A stretch of 41,873 nt of DNA from Bremia lactucae (taxonomy: Eukaryota; Oomycota; Peronosporomycetes; Peronosporales; Peronosporaceae): positions 74,773-116,645 of the forward strand of contig NW_027152043.1 in NCBI RefSeq assembly GCF_004359215.1. Direction: 5' to 3'. Each line of letters opens with the position of its first letter. Within the stretch, counting starts at the first letter, position 1. Below are positions 30,202-41,289 of the stretch, one piece after another. The position numbers and the translations under genes are program-made. The notes below the pieces were generated by a model. It saw nothing but the letters and a program-made list of their open reading frames with translations, had not been told where the DNA came from and did not search any database.

Positions 30202-30428
30202 TGTTGGCGAGAAATCGGCTCGACCATATCAGGATAGTACCGGTAGGTATCAGTATATACCGGTAATGACGTCATAGTAGGGTTGACGTCAGTAGATTTT
30301 AGAAGGTTCTGTGAGCTATGATTGGATAGAAGTAATGATTGGCTTAGAGGTAGCAATAGGTTTGCGAACCAAGAACCTGAATGTATTCACTTTGCATTTT
30401 GCCAACTAGTCCTCACTTGACCTTTTCA
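30202..30428 (+). mobile_element. 5' LTR of the deleted Copia-B element (right arm)
   Basis: 227 bp, TGTTGGCGAG..TTTTCA. tatatac at 30254, TGACGTCA at 30267 and 30284, attggcttagaggtagcaat near 30340, then the ttgccaactagtcc block. Followed by ttaggttatgagc (probable primer-binding site) and, after an RNase H on its other side, again a shared LTR. Confidence 0.75.
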
Positions 30429-30488
30429 TTAGGTTATGAGCATAAGACCGCAGATTCTGCCACCTTTGCCCCTGCCTTCGCCTTTGCC

Positions 30489-31145
30489 ATGGACACTGCC
30501 GTGACCACGACCGCCCGCATCAACAAGTTCGACGGAGCGAACTTCCACCAATAGAAATTTAGATGCAAATGATGCTGGAGGAGCGGGACCTATGGGATGT
30601 GGTGAGCGGGGAGTGAAGCCTGAGCACCTGTCGAGCCCGCTGGACCAGGCAGCCTACAAGCGTAAGTCGCGCAACGCCGTGGCGATAATCTGTGTTGCGA
30701 TGGAGTATTCGCAGCTGCCTTTGGTCGGTCGGCAAACGGCGCGCATGCTACATAGTCGTGTCTTTAAGGGCATTTCGAAAGAATTTTTTGACCAACAAGA
30801 TCTTTCTACGTCGATGCTTTCTCACGACGATGATGAACGAAAGCGACGACTTATACAGTTATTAACAAGATCACGACGCTGGCGGAGCAGCTCGACGCGG
30901 TTGGGCTTTGGTCAGCGAGGACGATCTGGTCATCATGCTTCTCGCAAGTCTAAGCGAGTCGTACGCGTTTCTCATCACAGCTTTGGAGTCAAGATCCGAC
31001 TCGCTGTCGTGGAAGCTTGTGACATCTCGGCTACTACATTAAGTTTGAAACACAAGGAACAAGGTGGCGGCGTCGATGGAGCCGCCCAAGGGCAAGGACA
31101 AGCGTCTATGACAATAGACAACGGTCGGTTGGGATCTAAAGGTTT
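30489..31145 (+). pseudogene. Copia-B Gag (right arm)
   Basis: Mirror of 6880-7512. MDTAVTTTARINKFDGANFH then the same stop; later GVKPEHLSSPLDQAAYKRKS and, in other frames, INKITTLAEQLDAVG. This copy reads FKGISKEFFDQQDLS where the left has an extra shift (ISRRNFFDQQ). Still broken by the shared early stop and shifts. Confidence 0.8.
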
Positions 31146-31530
31146 TTAGTTGCTTGCATTTGTAACGGTCCGCACTTTAAATTGCAGATGCTTGCCGCTC
31201 GATCGGTTTGCTGTGTGTTTCTGGACTCGGTGATGGTAAAGGGTTGTTGAAGCTGTGAGACTCGTGTATCGCGACGCACCATTATGACAAACTGTTTGGT
31301 AGTGTGAATGCGGCCTTCGTACCTCTGGATCTTCGCTTTGGATGATTATAGTTGGTGTTCTCGACCCCCTCGTCTCGAAGAACTATCACGGGATTGATGT
31401 TTGTGAGCTGAGTTGGAGCTGTGATGGTTGGTATTAGGCTCACAGACGCATTAGCTTTAATTCCGAAGCCAAAGCGGCACAGTTGATGCCCATCGCTGGA
31501 AGAAATGTCTGCCAAGGCACAAGATTTTAA
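31146..31530 (+). pseudogene. Integrase-tail region, strongly diverged from its left-arm partner
   Basis: Aligns with left-arm 6440-6850 at short islands only (cgctcgatcggt, atcgcgacgcac, ttgtgagctgag, ttaattccgaagcc). The YSEYEKAYRFEE and VNRDAQFMKEMF motifs are gone and no frame is open across it. Sequence on both sides returns to near identity. It is either a locally converted or degraded segment, or a poor consensus in the assembly. Confidence 0.7.
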
Positions 31531-31542
31531 GACTGCCAAGTT

Positions 31543-32940
31543 GTGTTTTCAATAGGAAAAATGCCGACCACGTTCAAGTCGGCGGTAGAATCCAGCGACG
31601 CAGCCACGTGGCACGAAGCATGCAACTCGGAAATGGAATATTTTCTAAAGAATAAGACTTGGATGCTTGTACTGCTACCAAAAGGATGTAAGCCAATTGG
31701 CAATCGATGGCTGTTTCGCGTCAAGGAAATCAAGATGGTAAAGTTGAGCGGTACAAGACGTGTCTAGTGGCCAAAGACTTTGCACAGAAGTTCGGTATCG
31801 ACTACAAAGAAACGTTTGCGCCTGCGGACAAGTTTACATCAATCCGGATTCTGCTCAGTTTGGCTGCTAAGTACGGACTTACTGTTCATTAATGAACTTG
31901 AAGACAGAATTCATCAACAGCCAGCTCGACGAGTGACGCAGCCAGACGATTTCAGTAATACGGTCCATCCGGACTATGTGTGCAAACTTGAACGGTCATT
32001 GTACCGGCTAATGCAGTCGCCTCGCATGTCGAACAAGACCGTCGATGGTTTTATGCTACGACTTGAGTTCAAGAAGTAGTGGGACTCCGACGATGCTGCA
32101 TATTAAGTTCGCGTGCGGTACTTTGAACAAGTTCAAGATGGAGAACAGTAAGCATGTCAGGACGCCTCAGGATCCGGGACTCAAGCTGACCAAGCTCATG
32201 TGTGAACGAGGATGCAAACACAACTAAAGCTGCCATATCGAAATGATGTCGGCTGCCTGATGTACCTTATATGGTAAGCACGCGCTTCGACCTTGCTGCG
32301 TGCTCAGCCAATTTGCCTCGGACCCATGTCCGACACACTGGCAAGCGCTCAAGAGAGTCTTCTGGTATATAGAAGGCACAAATTCATATGGTATTAAGTT
32401 TCAAGCACCAAGTGACAAGTAACTTCAATACTACTCGGATGCGGACTGGGCTGGAGACACACTGTCAAGAAGAAGCACAAGTGGCTAAGCATTTTTAATG
32501 AGCGGCGGATGTATCAGCTGGAAAAACAAGAAACAGCGCACGATGGCTTTTTCGTCTACGGAAGCCGAAAACATGGCGTTACCAGAAGCAGCACAAGAAG
32601 GGTGTTGCTCAAGACATTCTTGTGTGAGCTCGGTGAGATGTCGATAAACGATGCGGTCAAGATCTATGAGGTCAACCAAGGATCGATCTCGTTGGCCAAG
32701 AACCCCGCATTTCACGAACGCACCAAGCACATCGATATCCGCTACCGTTTTGTGCGCGAAAAGGTGGATGACAACCAAGTGATATGGGACAATGTCTCAA
32801 CTCTCGATATGTTAGCTGATATCATGACGAAGCCGATTCTAGCGATGAAATTTTGTGTGCTTCGGACTAAACTCGGTATACAAGTGTCTACAAGCGTCGA
32901 GTCGAGTGGGAGATTAGCCGAGAAAGCGGCTCGATCATAA
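31543..32940 (+). pseudogene. Copia-B RT (palm deleted) and RNase H (right arm)
   Basis: Mirror of 5037-6432. GKMPTTFKSAVESSDAATW, YKTCLVAKDFAQKFGIDYKE, SLYRLMQSPRM, then the same palm deletion to KFACGTLNKFKM. RNase H: KIYEVNQGSISLAKNPAF (EDNQ to EVNQ here), HIDIRYRFVREKV, DMLADIMTKPI. Dead for the same reasons as the left copy. Confidence 0.85.
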
Positions 32941-33135
32941 TAGGATAGTACCAGTGAGTACCAGTATATACCGGCAAGACGTCATAACGTGACGGCGTAG
33001 GGATGACGTCAGATGATGATGTCAGTTAGCTTCTAGAAGGTTCTATGAGCTATGATTCAGATAGGTTTGCGAATCAAGGACCTTAATATATATTCACTCT
33101 GCATTTTGCCAACTAGTGCTCACTTGACATTTTAG
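32913..33135 (+). mobile_element. 3' LTR of the deleted Copia-B element (right arm)
   Basis: Starts attagccgag after gtcgagtgggag; contains tatatac, three TGACGTCA-like boxes with extra bases between, and the ttgccaactagtgc block. Ends at the tandem repeat. Confidence 0.75.
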
Positions 33136-33451
33136 TTAATCCCGGTAATGACGTGCGTCAAATGCTCTAGAAGACTAAGAGCAGAGATTATGTAAGAGTA
33201 ATGGTTGGCTTAGATTAAGCAATCGACTAAGTGTCATCGCTACAGCTTGCCTTTTGTCAAAACTCTTCGGTCACCTCGTTTCGCCATCCTAAACGGTAAT
33301 GACGTCATAGAGATGACGTCAGATATTCAGAAGGTTGGTTCTAAGAGCAGCGATTGGGTAAGAGCAATTGTTGGCTTAGAGGTAGCAATAGAATAGGTGT
33401 ATTTGCTTGTCTTTTGACAAGACCCTTCGCCTCGCTTTCCTTCGTTTCGCT
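33136..33451 (+). repeat. Two units of the LTR-derived ~166-bp repeat (right arm)
   Basis: Mirror of 4526-4841. The intact pair of TGACGTCA boxes is at 33300-33321; the first unit's pair is worn (tgacgtgcgtca). Confidence 0.75.
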
Positions 33452-33537
33452 TCAAGTCTCAGCAGAGGCGATCATCGTGGCAAACGCAGTGTCTGGGGTG
33501 GGAGGCAGAGTTGGCGAGGATTGAGCTCTTAGCCTGA

Positions 33538-33716
33538 TGTTAAAGGCCGCTTGAGCAGTAGTTGGCAACATGCGAGGTAATATGTTAAAGGTCATTGGCT
33601 CGCAAACATATTGGTACTTTACGCCAACCATTATTCTTAGCCAATCACTGCTCTGAAAACCTTCTAGAACGAGAGAACATCTGACGTCATTGCCGGTTAT
33701 TATCGGTTGACAATCA
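33538..33716 (-). mobile_element. Truncated Copia-B LTR (right arm)
   Basis: Mirror of 4261-4439, opening TGATTG at 33716 after the polypurine run of the RNase H on its right and ending ..taaca at 33538. The leader follows at 33537-33453. Confidence 0.65.
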
Positions 33717-33720
33717 CCTT

Positions 33721-35337
33721 TAGATTCCTCCTGTATCGGCTTGACATACGCTCCTTGAATCGCTACTTGTGCGCAACTCAGCCGCTCGAGGAGCGTATTG
33801 ACATCATTTACAGCTGCATCGCTCTTCATCTTATTAAGCTCGCATAGGAATGCCTTGAGCCAAACCGCTTATTGGACTGCTTTCGTCGGCGCCATGAATT
33901 ATGTCTTGTCGATTTTAAACAATCAAATCTGTATTTTAAAAACGAAAAACATAATAGTAAAATTTACTGTCATTTTTGTTTCAAGTTACAACGCCACCGT
34001 GGCCTGTTCTTGCTCCTCCAGCTCATACATCCGTTATTCGAAGGAGTATCAGCTTGTGCGTCATCGCGTCTCTACATCACCAGCCTAATCTATATCCGAG
34101 TATCCTTGCAGTACAGCAATGCCATTACGTGATTAATCGAGTGAATAAATCGGTGCTGCTTAAAAATACCGCGGCACACGCTTGAAGGCCTACCAGTTTG
34201 TTATACATGGCTCAGTTGCAAACTGACACAAAGCTTTTACTGCCAAAGCAAGGTCTCGACATGTCGCCACCATGAAGACATGTTCCTCGAATAGCACTTC
34301 GGTAGGGCACAATCTTCATCGTGTCCTCATGCTTGCAGCCGCCTTCACGCATGTTCTAAGTCAGCTTGAGTACAGTTTCTTGAGGTGTCTTCACGGGCTT
34401 TCTGTCATGTATACCAAACTTGGTGAAGACGGACTTTAGAAACTTGGTTTGCCGCATCGTCATACGGCCAGCCGCATGATCGCTCTTGATCTCCACACCA
34501 ACAAAATACCCAAATTCTATGAGATCTGTCATCTCAAATCGGTCACTTGATCGACGTGAGAAACTCGTCGTTGCAGCTTGCGATGATAAGATTGTCAGCC
34601 CACAAAACAACAAAACCATGTCGTCGTCTTCCGACTTGACGTACACGCTGTGGTCTGATTCACACTTGACAAAATTATCTTGATCTGAAGTCGTCAATGG
34701 TCTGGTTCCACGTGCGGTAGACTGCTTCATCCTATACAGCGACCTCTTGAGCTTGCACTCGTAATCTGGACGATCAGCGTCGACATACCCATCCGGCTGT
34801 GCGATGTAGATATCTTTGTCCAGTACACCATCCGGGAACGCTCACTTGACATCCGTCTGATGCAACTTGAGCATATACATTGCCGTCAGACTCAGCACGA
34901 TTCAAGTCGACATGAACTTGGCCACCGGCGCATAGATTTCTTCGTATTCGATTCCATACTTCTGTGAGAATTCTTTAGCCACCAGGCGTGCCTTAACCCC
35001 TCAACTTCACCATTTTAGGTCTCCTTGACACGAAAAACCAATCTGCAGCCGATCGTCTTGTGTCCCGACGGCAACGACACGATATTCCATGTATCGCTTT
35101 GCGGAGCGAATCACGCTCCGAGTCGCAAGCATTCTTCCACTTCGCCGCGTACCTGGATACCGTAGCCGACTTAAACAAAGTCGGCATACCCCCTACTAAA
35201 ACCATGACGTAAGCCGCTTCATGACTTGTAGTACCTTAGCTGCTACTGACATTTAACAAGACCTTGACGTCTCTTGTAAGACGTGGACTGCTTGCGCTTG
35301 GTGTGTCTGTAGTCTGCTCCAACGACTGTGCTGCTAA
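33721..35337 (-). pseudogene. Copia-B reverse transcriptase-RNase H fragment (right arm, outer)
   Basis: Mirror of 2640-4256. GGMPTLFKSATVS near 35190, SLYGMKQST-type residues near 34735 (start of a 124-codon frame), LLFCGLTIL in place of YVDD, FEMTDLIEFGYFVGVEI, KFGIHDRKPVKTPQ. The same 76-bp AT-rich insertion lies at 33913-33988. Confidence 0.85.
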
Positions 35338-35945
35338 AGTCTCTAACTGCTAGAATACGTCTTTATCTTCTGCAGTGCTTAGCGGGTATAGACGCTTCGC
35401 AGTGGTAACGGCGGCGAATAAACTTTGCGTGACATGGCAAGCTTTGCAGTGATCGAGGGATCGTGCAAGCTTCCACGCCGCCTTACACTCCTCAATTGAA
35501 CGGGTCGCCGAGCAGGTGAACCGGACGTTGGTGGAATGTGCGCGCTGCATATGGAATATGCTGGACTGTCCAAGGAGTACTGGGGCGAAGCTGTCATGAC
35601 GGTCAAGTTTCTCCGCAATCGGTGTCCAACACGTGCTGACAATCATAACAAAGCGACACACCAAGTTTGGACAAGCAAGANNNNNNNNNNNNNNNNNNNN
35701 NNNNNNNNNNNNNNNNNNNNNNNNNNNNNNNNNNNNNNNNNNNNNNNNNNNNNNNNNNNNNNNNNNNNNNNNNNNAAAGGTTCTGAAAAAGCATCTCAAT
35801 TAGAGAAGCTGGAGAGTTGTTGCATTCTGGCAAGTCGCGGCGCACAATTATAAAAGACATTTTCGACACTCAAACGAGCATCATCTGTTGCTCTTCATTT
35901 CAATGACAACGTCCTGCTGACAGTAGTCACGTCTTCCTCATATCG
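35338..35945 (+). pseudogene. Copia-B integrase C-terminal fragment (right arm, with gap)
   Basis: Mirror of 2030-2640. Plus strand RVAEQVNRT in one frame, then MEYAGLSKEYWGEAVMTVKF and FLRNRCPTRADNHNKATH, the 95-N run, then SEKASQLEKLESCCILASRG. The linker after about 35871 is inverted (minus-strand DYCQQDVVIE). Head to head with the RT of the same lineage at 35337. Confidence 0.75.
35681..35775. other. Assembly gap, 95 Ns
   Basis: Flanks match left-arm 2297 and 2198, so the missing sequence should be close to the 98 bp at 2199-2296. Confidence 0.99.
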
Positions 35946-35954
35946 ATCATATCG

Positions 35955-37085
35955 TGTCCCAGAGCCCAGAGGTGCTTGAGACAACGCTGGAAGCCTGCAT
36001 GCAACATGAAGCTTCTCGAATTGGACAGGTGCAGGACCACCTAGCGACATTTATACCTACTCGGTACATTCCTGTACCCGATCCGGAGCCAAAGGCTCGC
36101 CCTCTTGTTTTCAATGCCGAGACATATGAGGGAAAAAAGGAGAAAATCTCCTTCTTTGGATTAGACAAATGGATATGGCTATAACTTTGGCCATAATCCA
36201 AACAGAGCAACAAATAGTGACTTTAGCTGTCTTTAGGCTAGGTGATAGAGCCTGAGAGTGTACCCTTACATGTGGCACGTCCTTAGACAATGCATTTCCC
36301 ACATGTGATTTGCTGAAACAGCAGTTGCTCGCGTGTTTGCGCCGCATGATTAAGGTTTCGCGTGCGATCGTGATTCTTGGCGGCTCGTCAGAGTAAAGTA
36401 CTCTAGGGAGATAATTCTATGAGTTGAGAACTCTTATCGCTGCGATGCACCCAGACCAATTACAAGAAGCGGTTACACCAACTGTTCATGAAAGGACTTG
36501 ATGCCGGATGGAGATTTACCGGTCCCATCCCGCTACTTTTGTAGCGGCGGTAACCATTGCGTCAAACGCTGAGTGCGGTTTGAAGTCCTCTCGCATTGTA
36601 TGCATGGGGATAATGTTAGCTCATTGAGCACTTCGGGTCCGTCTATTAAACCGGAACCCATGGATCTCAATCTCGCTTAGGAAGAGGAAGAGCCGCAAGC
36701 TGTCAAACAGCATAGCAACAACCGTATTTTATATGTGCGAAAGAACAAAGCACTTGTGCCCGGCTTGTCCATTGCATAACCCGCGCATAGCACGAACGAG
36801 AAACGATCCAATCCTATACCAGAAATCTGGCGCGGTAAAATGTCGACACCAGTTGGGGCAGGCCGCCCTATTGGGAAAATTAGGCTTTGTTGAACCTCTA
36901 GGAGGAGAGGAGAATCAGGGTTAAACCCCAAAGAGCTCTGTACGGGGCGTGAGTACAAGCCCGGCTTGTTAGTCGTGCAGGCGACTGTCAAGGACTTTGG
37001 TGTGCCATGGTCAATTTTAATTGACTCAAGGGCGTCTTGCAATTATGCTCGACGTCTCCTCTTGAAGGAAATCAGCAATACGCTG
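35955..37085 (+). pseudogene. Ty3/Gypsy Gag-protease fragment (right arm, zinc knuckle kept)
   Basis: VLETTLEACMQHEAS, VPDPEPKARPLVFN, then in shifted frames ENLLLWIRQM, QTEQQIVTLAV, LKQQLLACLRRM, YELRTLIAAMHPDQLQEAV, VAAVTIASNAECGLKSSRI. A zinc-knuckle remnant FYMCERTKHLCPACPL lies at 36727-36775, with the first Cys changed to Phe; it is absent from the left arm. Protease start: [30 protein letters not shown], with Gly of DSGA changed to Arg. Truncated there by the LTR-derived repeat. Gag shapes the particle and retropepsin matures it. Confidence 0.85.
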
Positions 37086-37089
37086 ACTC

Positions 37090-37180
37090 CTCCCTCACAA
37101 GTGTCTTTGCTCCGGCTTGTCCTTTGCCAAAAAGACCCATCGCTTCGCCTCAACGTCGCTCTCCTTCGTTCCGATTCAAG
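37090..37180 (+). repeat. Fragment of the LTR-derived repeat (right arm)
   Basis: Mirror of 845-930: ctccggcttgtcctttgcc and ttcgcctcaacgtcgctctcc match the unit's second half. It lies between Gypsy protease and Copia-A gag leader. Confidence 0.6.
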
Positions 37181-37228
37181 CATCAACAGGTTACTAGCCC
37201 AAGTAGGGTGTCTTCTGCCCACGATGCC

Positions 37229-39052
37229 ATGTACAAGATCTTCGGCGACAAAGTTAACGGAGAGAGCTACTTGAAATGGAGCCGTTACATGCGTGGCGGG
37301 TTCCTGAGCAAGTCGACGTGGTATGTGGTGAACCGTGAAGTGTCACCGACGTTTGCGGAACCCCGAGCTATAGAGGACTACGCAAAGGCGAGCTATATCG
37401 CCTTCGGCCTGATCCTGCTCTACATGGACGCGGACTATCAAATTTAATCGACGACTACGAGGAAGCATGGGTTGCATGGGCGCGCTTGAAACTCCATGGC
37501 GGGTCGCAGAAGGCTGGTCGCATCTTTCTGAAGCGACAGATGTACAGTATGATATGGTGGAAGGCGACAATGTGATGCGTCATTGCATCGGCGTTCTCAG
37601 CATCAGCGCTTAGATGGAGGACGAGGACGTGGCGATTTGTTTGTTGCGCAGCTTCTACGAGAGATACGATAGTTGGAGATGAAAAGCTTGGAATTGCGAT
37701 CGCGAGATCTCATGCTCAATTTGGAGATGAGAAGCGCGGAACTGCAAGCGCGAGATCTCGTGCTCAATTTGGAGATGAGAAGCGCGGAACTATGAGCGTG
37801 CGATATCGTTGCTAGCTAATGAGCATATCAAAATGCGAAAAAATAGCGACGGTAAAACCTGAAGATTCGGCCAAGGCTTTCAGCGCTGAGCGTGAACCTC
37901 GCCAGTGCTCTTACTGTGGAAGTTAAGGCATACGACAGAAAGGTTCTGATCAAGCAGAAAATCGAGGTGCTTGACGCAGCGGAAGAGCTCGTAGACGCAG
38001 AGTAAACAATGTCCACTGGCGGAACAACAGCTTCAAGTTTGACTGCAATCGTGTAGCGTTTGCTGTTTCGGTGGATTATGGATTTTCAACGAACAAGAAT
38101 ACGGCGGAAATGTGGGTGATTGACAGTGGAGCTACGCATTACACCTGCAACAATATTAGAAAATTTGCTACGCTGATTACGCAAGATGACGGTCTGTTGT
38201 CGGTGACTTCTAGCAACAAAGCTGAAATAAAGGGTGTTGAAAATATTGGCCAGCGAGTCACTTTGTCCGACGGTACCGAGCACAATATTGAGATCAAGGA
38301 TGTGGTAAATGTAATGAATATGAACAACCGCAGTCGATAAACGTGGCAGGTTTTAAGTCGTGTTCGATTGATTAAGTATGCCTATTGCATGCAAAGGTCA
38401 AAGCAAGTGGTGGCAACTGCTGACCTTGTAGACGGACTATGCTGGCTACACGCACCGCAATTTACAGCAAATATGGCAACAGCAACACACAATGAGACTC
38501 TCCACGTGCGAATGGGTCATGTTTCGACTACTGTGCTACGCGAAAGGATCAGCATCAGCATGATAAAGGACGCAAAAGTGCCAGTCGAATCAGCTGGTCC
38601 AAGCGTATGCCGGGAATGTCAACTGGACAAGATGGTTCGACAAGCGTTTTCTAGCGATTGTGACAAACGCCGTTACAAGACGTTTATATAACTGCATTTC
38701 AGTATCTGCGGCCTCATAAAATAAAAAAATCTCTTGGGGGCAACTAGTATCTGCTTCTTGTCGTGGATGAAGCAACGGAGGGCTTCTGCCTAAGTGCCAG
38801 TCACAAAGTGAAGACTGCTTAAAGAGCTACATTCTTAAGGTGCAGACTTAGTACAATACACTTACGTCAAAATCGACTTCCGTCGCCAAAGATTAAAAGC
38901 AAAGCGCCTAATGAAGTTGTGAACAAGTCCTAATTCTAGCGTGAAGCACATGCGTGTATTTTGGTGTCAAGCATACATTTTGAGGAAACAACTTAAGTGA
39001 GACCTTAGTTCGCGTCCGGATATCTTCATAAGCGATGAAGCAGTTTCGAAGG
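37229..39052 (+). pseudogene. Copia-A gag-protease-integrase, 5' part
   Basis: Met 37229 ([20 protein letters not shown]) starts Gag, open to a stop after DADYQI (37447). It continues with [10 protein letters not shown] in another frame, the LEM repeat at 37671-37793, and CSYCGS, a zinc knuckle remnant. The protease frame 38071-38340 is open, with MWVIDSGATHYTCNN (catalytic Asp codon 38122). After a stop come QVVATADLVDGLCWL and GAG-pre-integrase TLHVRMGHVSTTVLRE..CRECQLDKM (38368-38691), complete for H, H, C and C. The integrase core then decays (SICGL, SWMKQ, KSYILK-like) and stops at about 39052, where an inverted copy of the same lineage begins. 37229-38035 is duplicated in the left arm. 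Confidence 0.85.
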
Positions 39053-41285
39053 CACTATCATCAAATGTAGCGTCGCTAGCACATCGCCACACTGCCATCA
39101 GCGTTGTCAACGAGCTAAATACATAAAATGGATGCGCACTTGCCACTGTCACTATCTCGAATTGTTGCTTTAATTCGATCTTGGTGCGCTAGGACTCCGT
39201 GTAGTCAAAGCCGTACTGCTTAAATCCTTTGGCAACTAGTCGCGCCTTGTACTTATCAACAGATCCATCGGAACAGCGCATAATCTTAAATAATCATTTC
39301 GTGCCAATAGCTTGGCAGCTTTAAACACCCCGCGAAGACGCATTAACTCTAACTCGGAGTGAGTAGCCTTCCGCCAATACACTTGATCGGCTCCACTGAG
39401 TGCATCTTGAAAAGTTGTTGGTTTTAAGAGATCACTAGCTTCACCGCATTGGCAATAAATCGCCAAAACGCCGGAGAAGTCAAGTCACCATTGTCATTTT
39501 CATGCATATCATTATATGTTCTTGATAAGTCTGCAAAATTCCGCCTTGCGAAGTAGCTTTGAGCTTAAACTATCGCTCGAACGCACTTCCGGAGCTCTCA
39601 AATCACCAAGGGTAATTACGTCCTGTGTTGGACGTAAAATCGCTACTTCTTGAGCGATTCGTGCACTTTCCAGCCTGATTGTAGTTTACTGGTACTGCTG
39701 CAACTTCATCATCAGTTTCAATACAATCAAAGTCAAAATTAAACTCGTCGCTTTCACCGCTCGAACCTGTTGTTGAAAGACATATACACGATTCGTTGAA
39801 TGCAACATCACGGCTTCTCACCATTTGTCCCGCCTCAATATTGAACACACAATATGCCTTCAAAACTCTTCATAGCCCATAAAGATACCTGAACGCGACT
39901 TGAGGTCTCACTTAAGTCGTTTTTCTCCTCATGTCAAATGTATGCTTGGCACCCAAATACACACATGGGCTTTACGCTAGGTTTGGACTAGTTCAAAACT
40001 TCACACGGCCTCTTGCTTTCGACCTTGGCGACGGAAGTCGATTTTAATGTAAGCTGCAGTCATTGCTGCTTCGCCCCAAAAGAATTTATTCAACTTGGCG
40101 TGATGCAGTAAGCTGCGACGATCGTGACAATGGCACGCACTGCGCGCTCTGTTGCCCCCGTTGGTCTGATGGGCATATGGATCAGTAGTCTGTTGCTCAA
40201 TACCTTGATCGTCATAAATATCCTAGGCGAACTCGGGAGCTCCGTCGTGTCGAACAAATAAACTCGCCTGTTGTGCTGCATGTGCACCTTAAGAATGTAG
40301 CTCTTCAAGCGCAGTATTCACTTTGTCGCCTGACACTAAGGCAGAAGCTTTTTAAGCATTCACTTGCTACATCCACGACAAGAAGCAGATACTTGCTGCC
40401 CCGAGAAATTTCTGCTTCATGGGGCCGCAGATGTCGAAATAGCCTCGCTTGTTACGATTGCTAGAAAACGCTTGCTGAACCATCTTGTCCAGTTGACATC
40501 CCCGGCATACGATTGGACCAGCTGATTCGACTGGCACTTTTGCGTCCTTTATTACGCTGATGCTGATCATCTAGCGTAGCACAGTAGTCGAAACATGACC
40601 ATTCGCAAGTGGAGAGTCTCATTGTGTATTGCTGTTGCCATATTTGCTGTAAATTGCGGTGTGCGTGGCCAGCATAGTCCGTCTGCAAAGTCAGCGGTTG
40701 CCACCACTTGCTTTGACCTAGGCGTGCAACAGGAATACTTGCTCAATCAAACACGACTTAAACTTGCCACAGTAATGTGATCGGTACCGTCGAACAAAGT
40801 GACTCGCTGGCCAAAATTTCCAATACCCTTAATTTCAGCTTTGTTGCCATAAGCCACAGACAACAGACTTTCATCTTGCTTATTCAGCGTAGCGAATTTA
40901 TAATATTGTTGCAGGTGTGATGCGTAGCTCTACTGCCAACCACCCATGTTACACCGAAACAGCAAGCGCTACACGATCGTAGTCGTCCTTGAAGCTGCTC
41001 TTCCGCCATTAGAAATTGTTTGCTTCGCATCTACGATCCCTTCCACTGCGTCGAGAACCCTCGGTTTCCGTCTTTCTGCTTGGTCCAGCATCTTTCTTCC
41101 GTGTGCCTCCAATTTTTCGCAGTAAGAGCACTGGTGAGTTCACGCTCACCACCGAAAGCCTTGGACGTTTCTTCAGGCTTTACCGTCGCCATTTTCTCGC
41201 CTTATATGTTGTTATGCTTCTTCGTTAGCACTCTCATGACATCTCGCGCTTCTCATCTTCAAATTGTGCACGACATTTTCGTAGC
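39053..41285 (-). pseudogene. Second Copia-A copy, tail to tail with the first (gag end to RT)
   Basis: Minus strand from 41285: worn LEM-repeat and zinc-knuckle CSYCEKLEAHG near 41125, protease box with catalytic Asp changed to Gly (VGSRATHHTC near 40940), and QVVATA. GAG-pre-integrase/integrase follows: ISVIKDAKVPVESAGPIVCR, CQLDKMVQQAF, FDICGPM, YILKVHMQHNRRV, GATERAVRAIVTIV, CVFGCQAYI-like. Linker 39863-39603 (CVFNIEAGQMVRSRDVAFNE, acidic). RT start: DALSGADQVYWRKATHSELE, LMRLRGVFKAAKLL, YKARLVAKGF and a later DSGKCA..LVDNADGSVAMC region to 39055. Heavily decayed. 39870-40990 pairs with 38035-39052. Confidence 0.8.
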
Positions 41286-41289
41286 TCTT

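Larger units (their letters stand above)
30202..33135 (+). mobile_element. Internally deleted Copia-B element with both LTRs (right arm)
   Basis: Mirror of 4842-7800. LTR 30202-30428, gag from 30489, degenerate integrase region 31146-31530, RT start from 31543, RNase H to 32940, LTR 32913-33135. Same large deletions, so they predate the duplication. It differs from the left copy mainly in the integrase region and by a net 26-bp length difference there. Confidence 0.8.
22106..38035. repeat. Right arm of the ~16-kb inverted duplication
   Basis: Reverse-complement partner of the left arm, with collinear landmarks. It is complete where the left arm has its 759-N run (the equivalent here is 24353-25088, 736 bp). 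It has its own 95-N run where the left arm is complete (2199-2296, 98 bp). Sequence past 38035 continues the Copia-A element, so the left arm probably also continued beyond the window start. Confidence 0.95.

Noticed and set aside
1..38035. Terminal inverted repeats of one giant DNA transposon
   Set aside because: The arms contain several unrelated nested LTR elements, there is no transposase, and the arms are far longer than known terminal repeats; a segmental duplication or assembly join explains it better.
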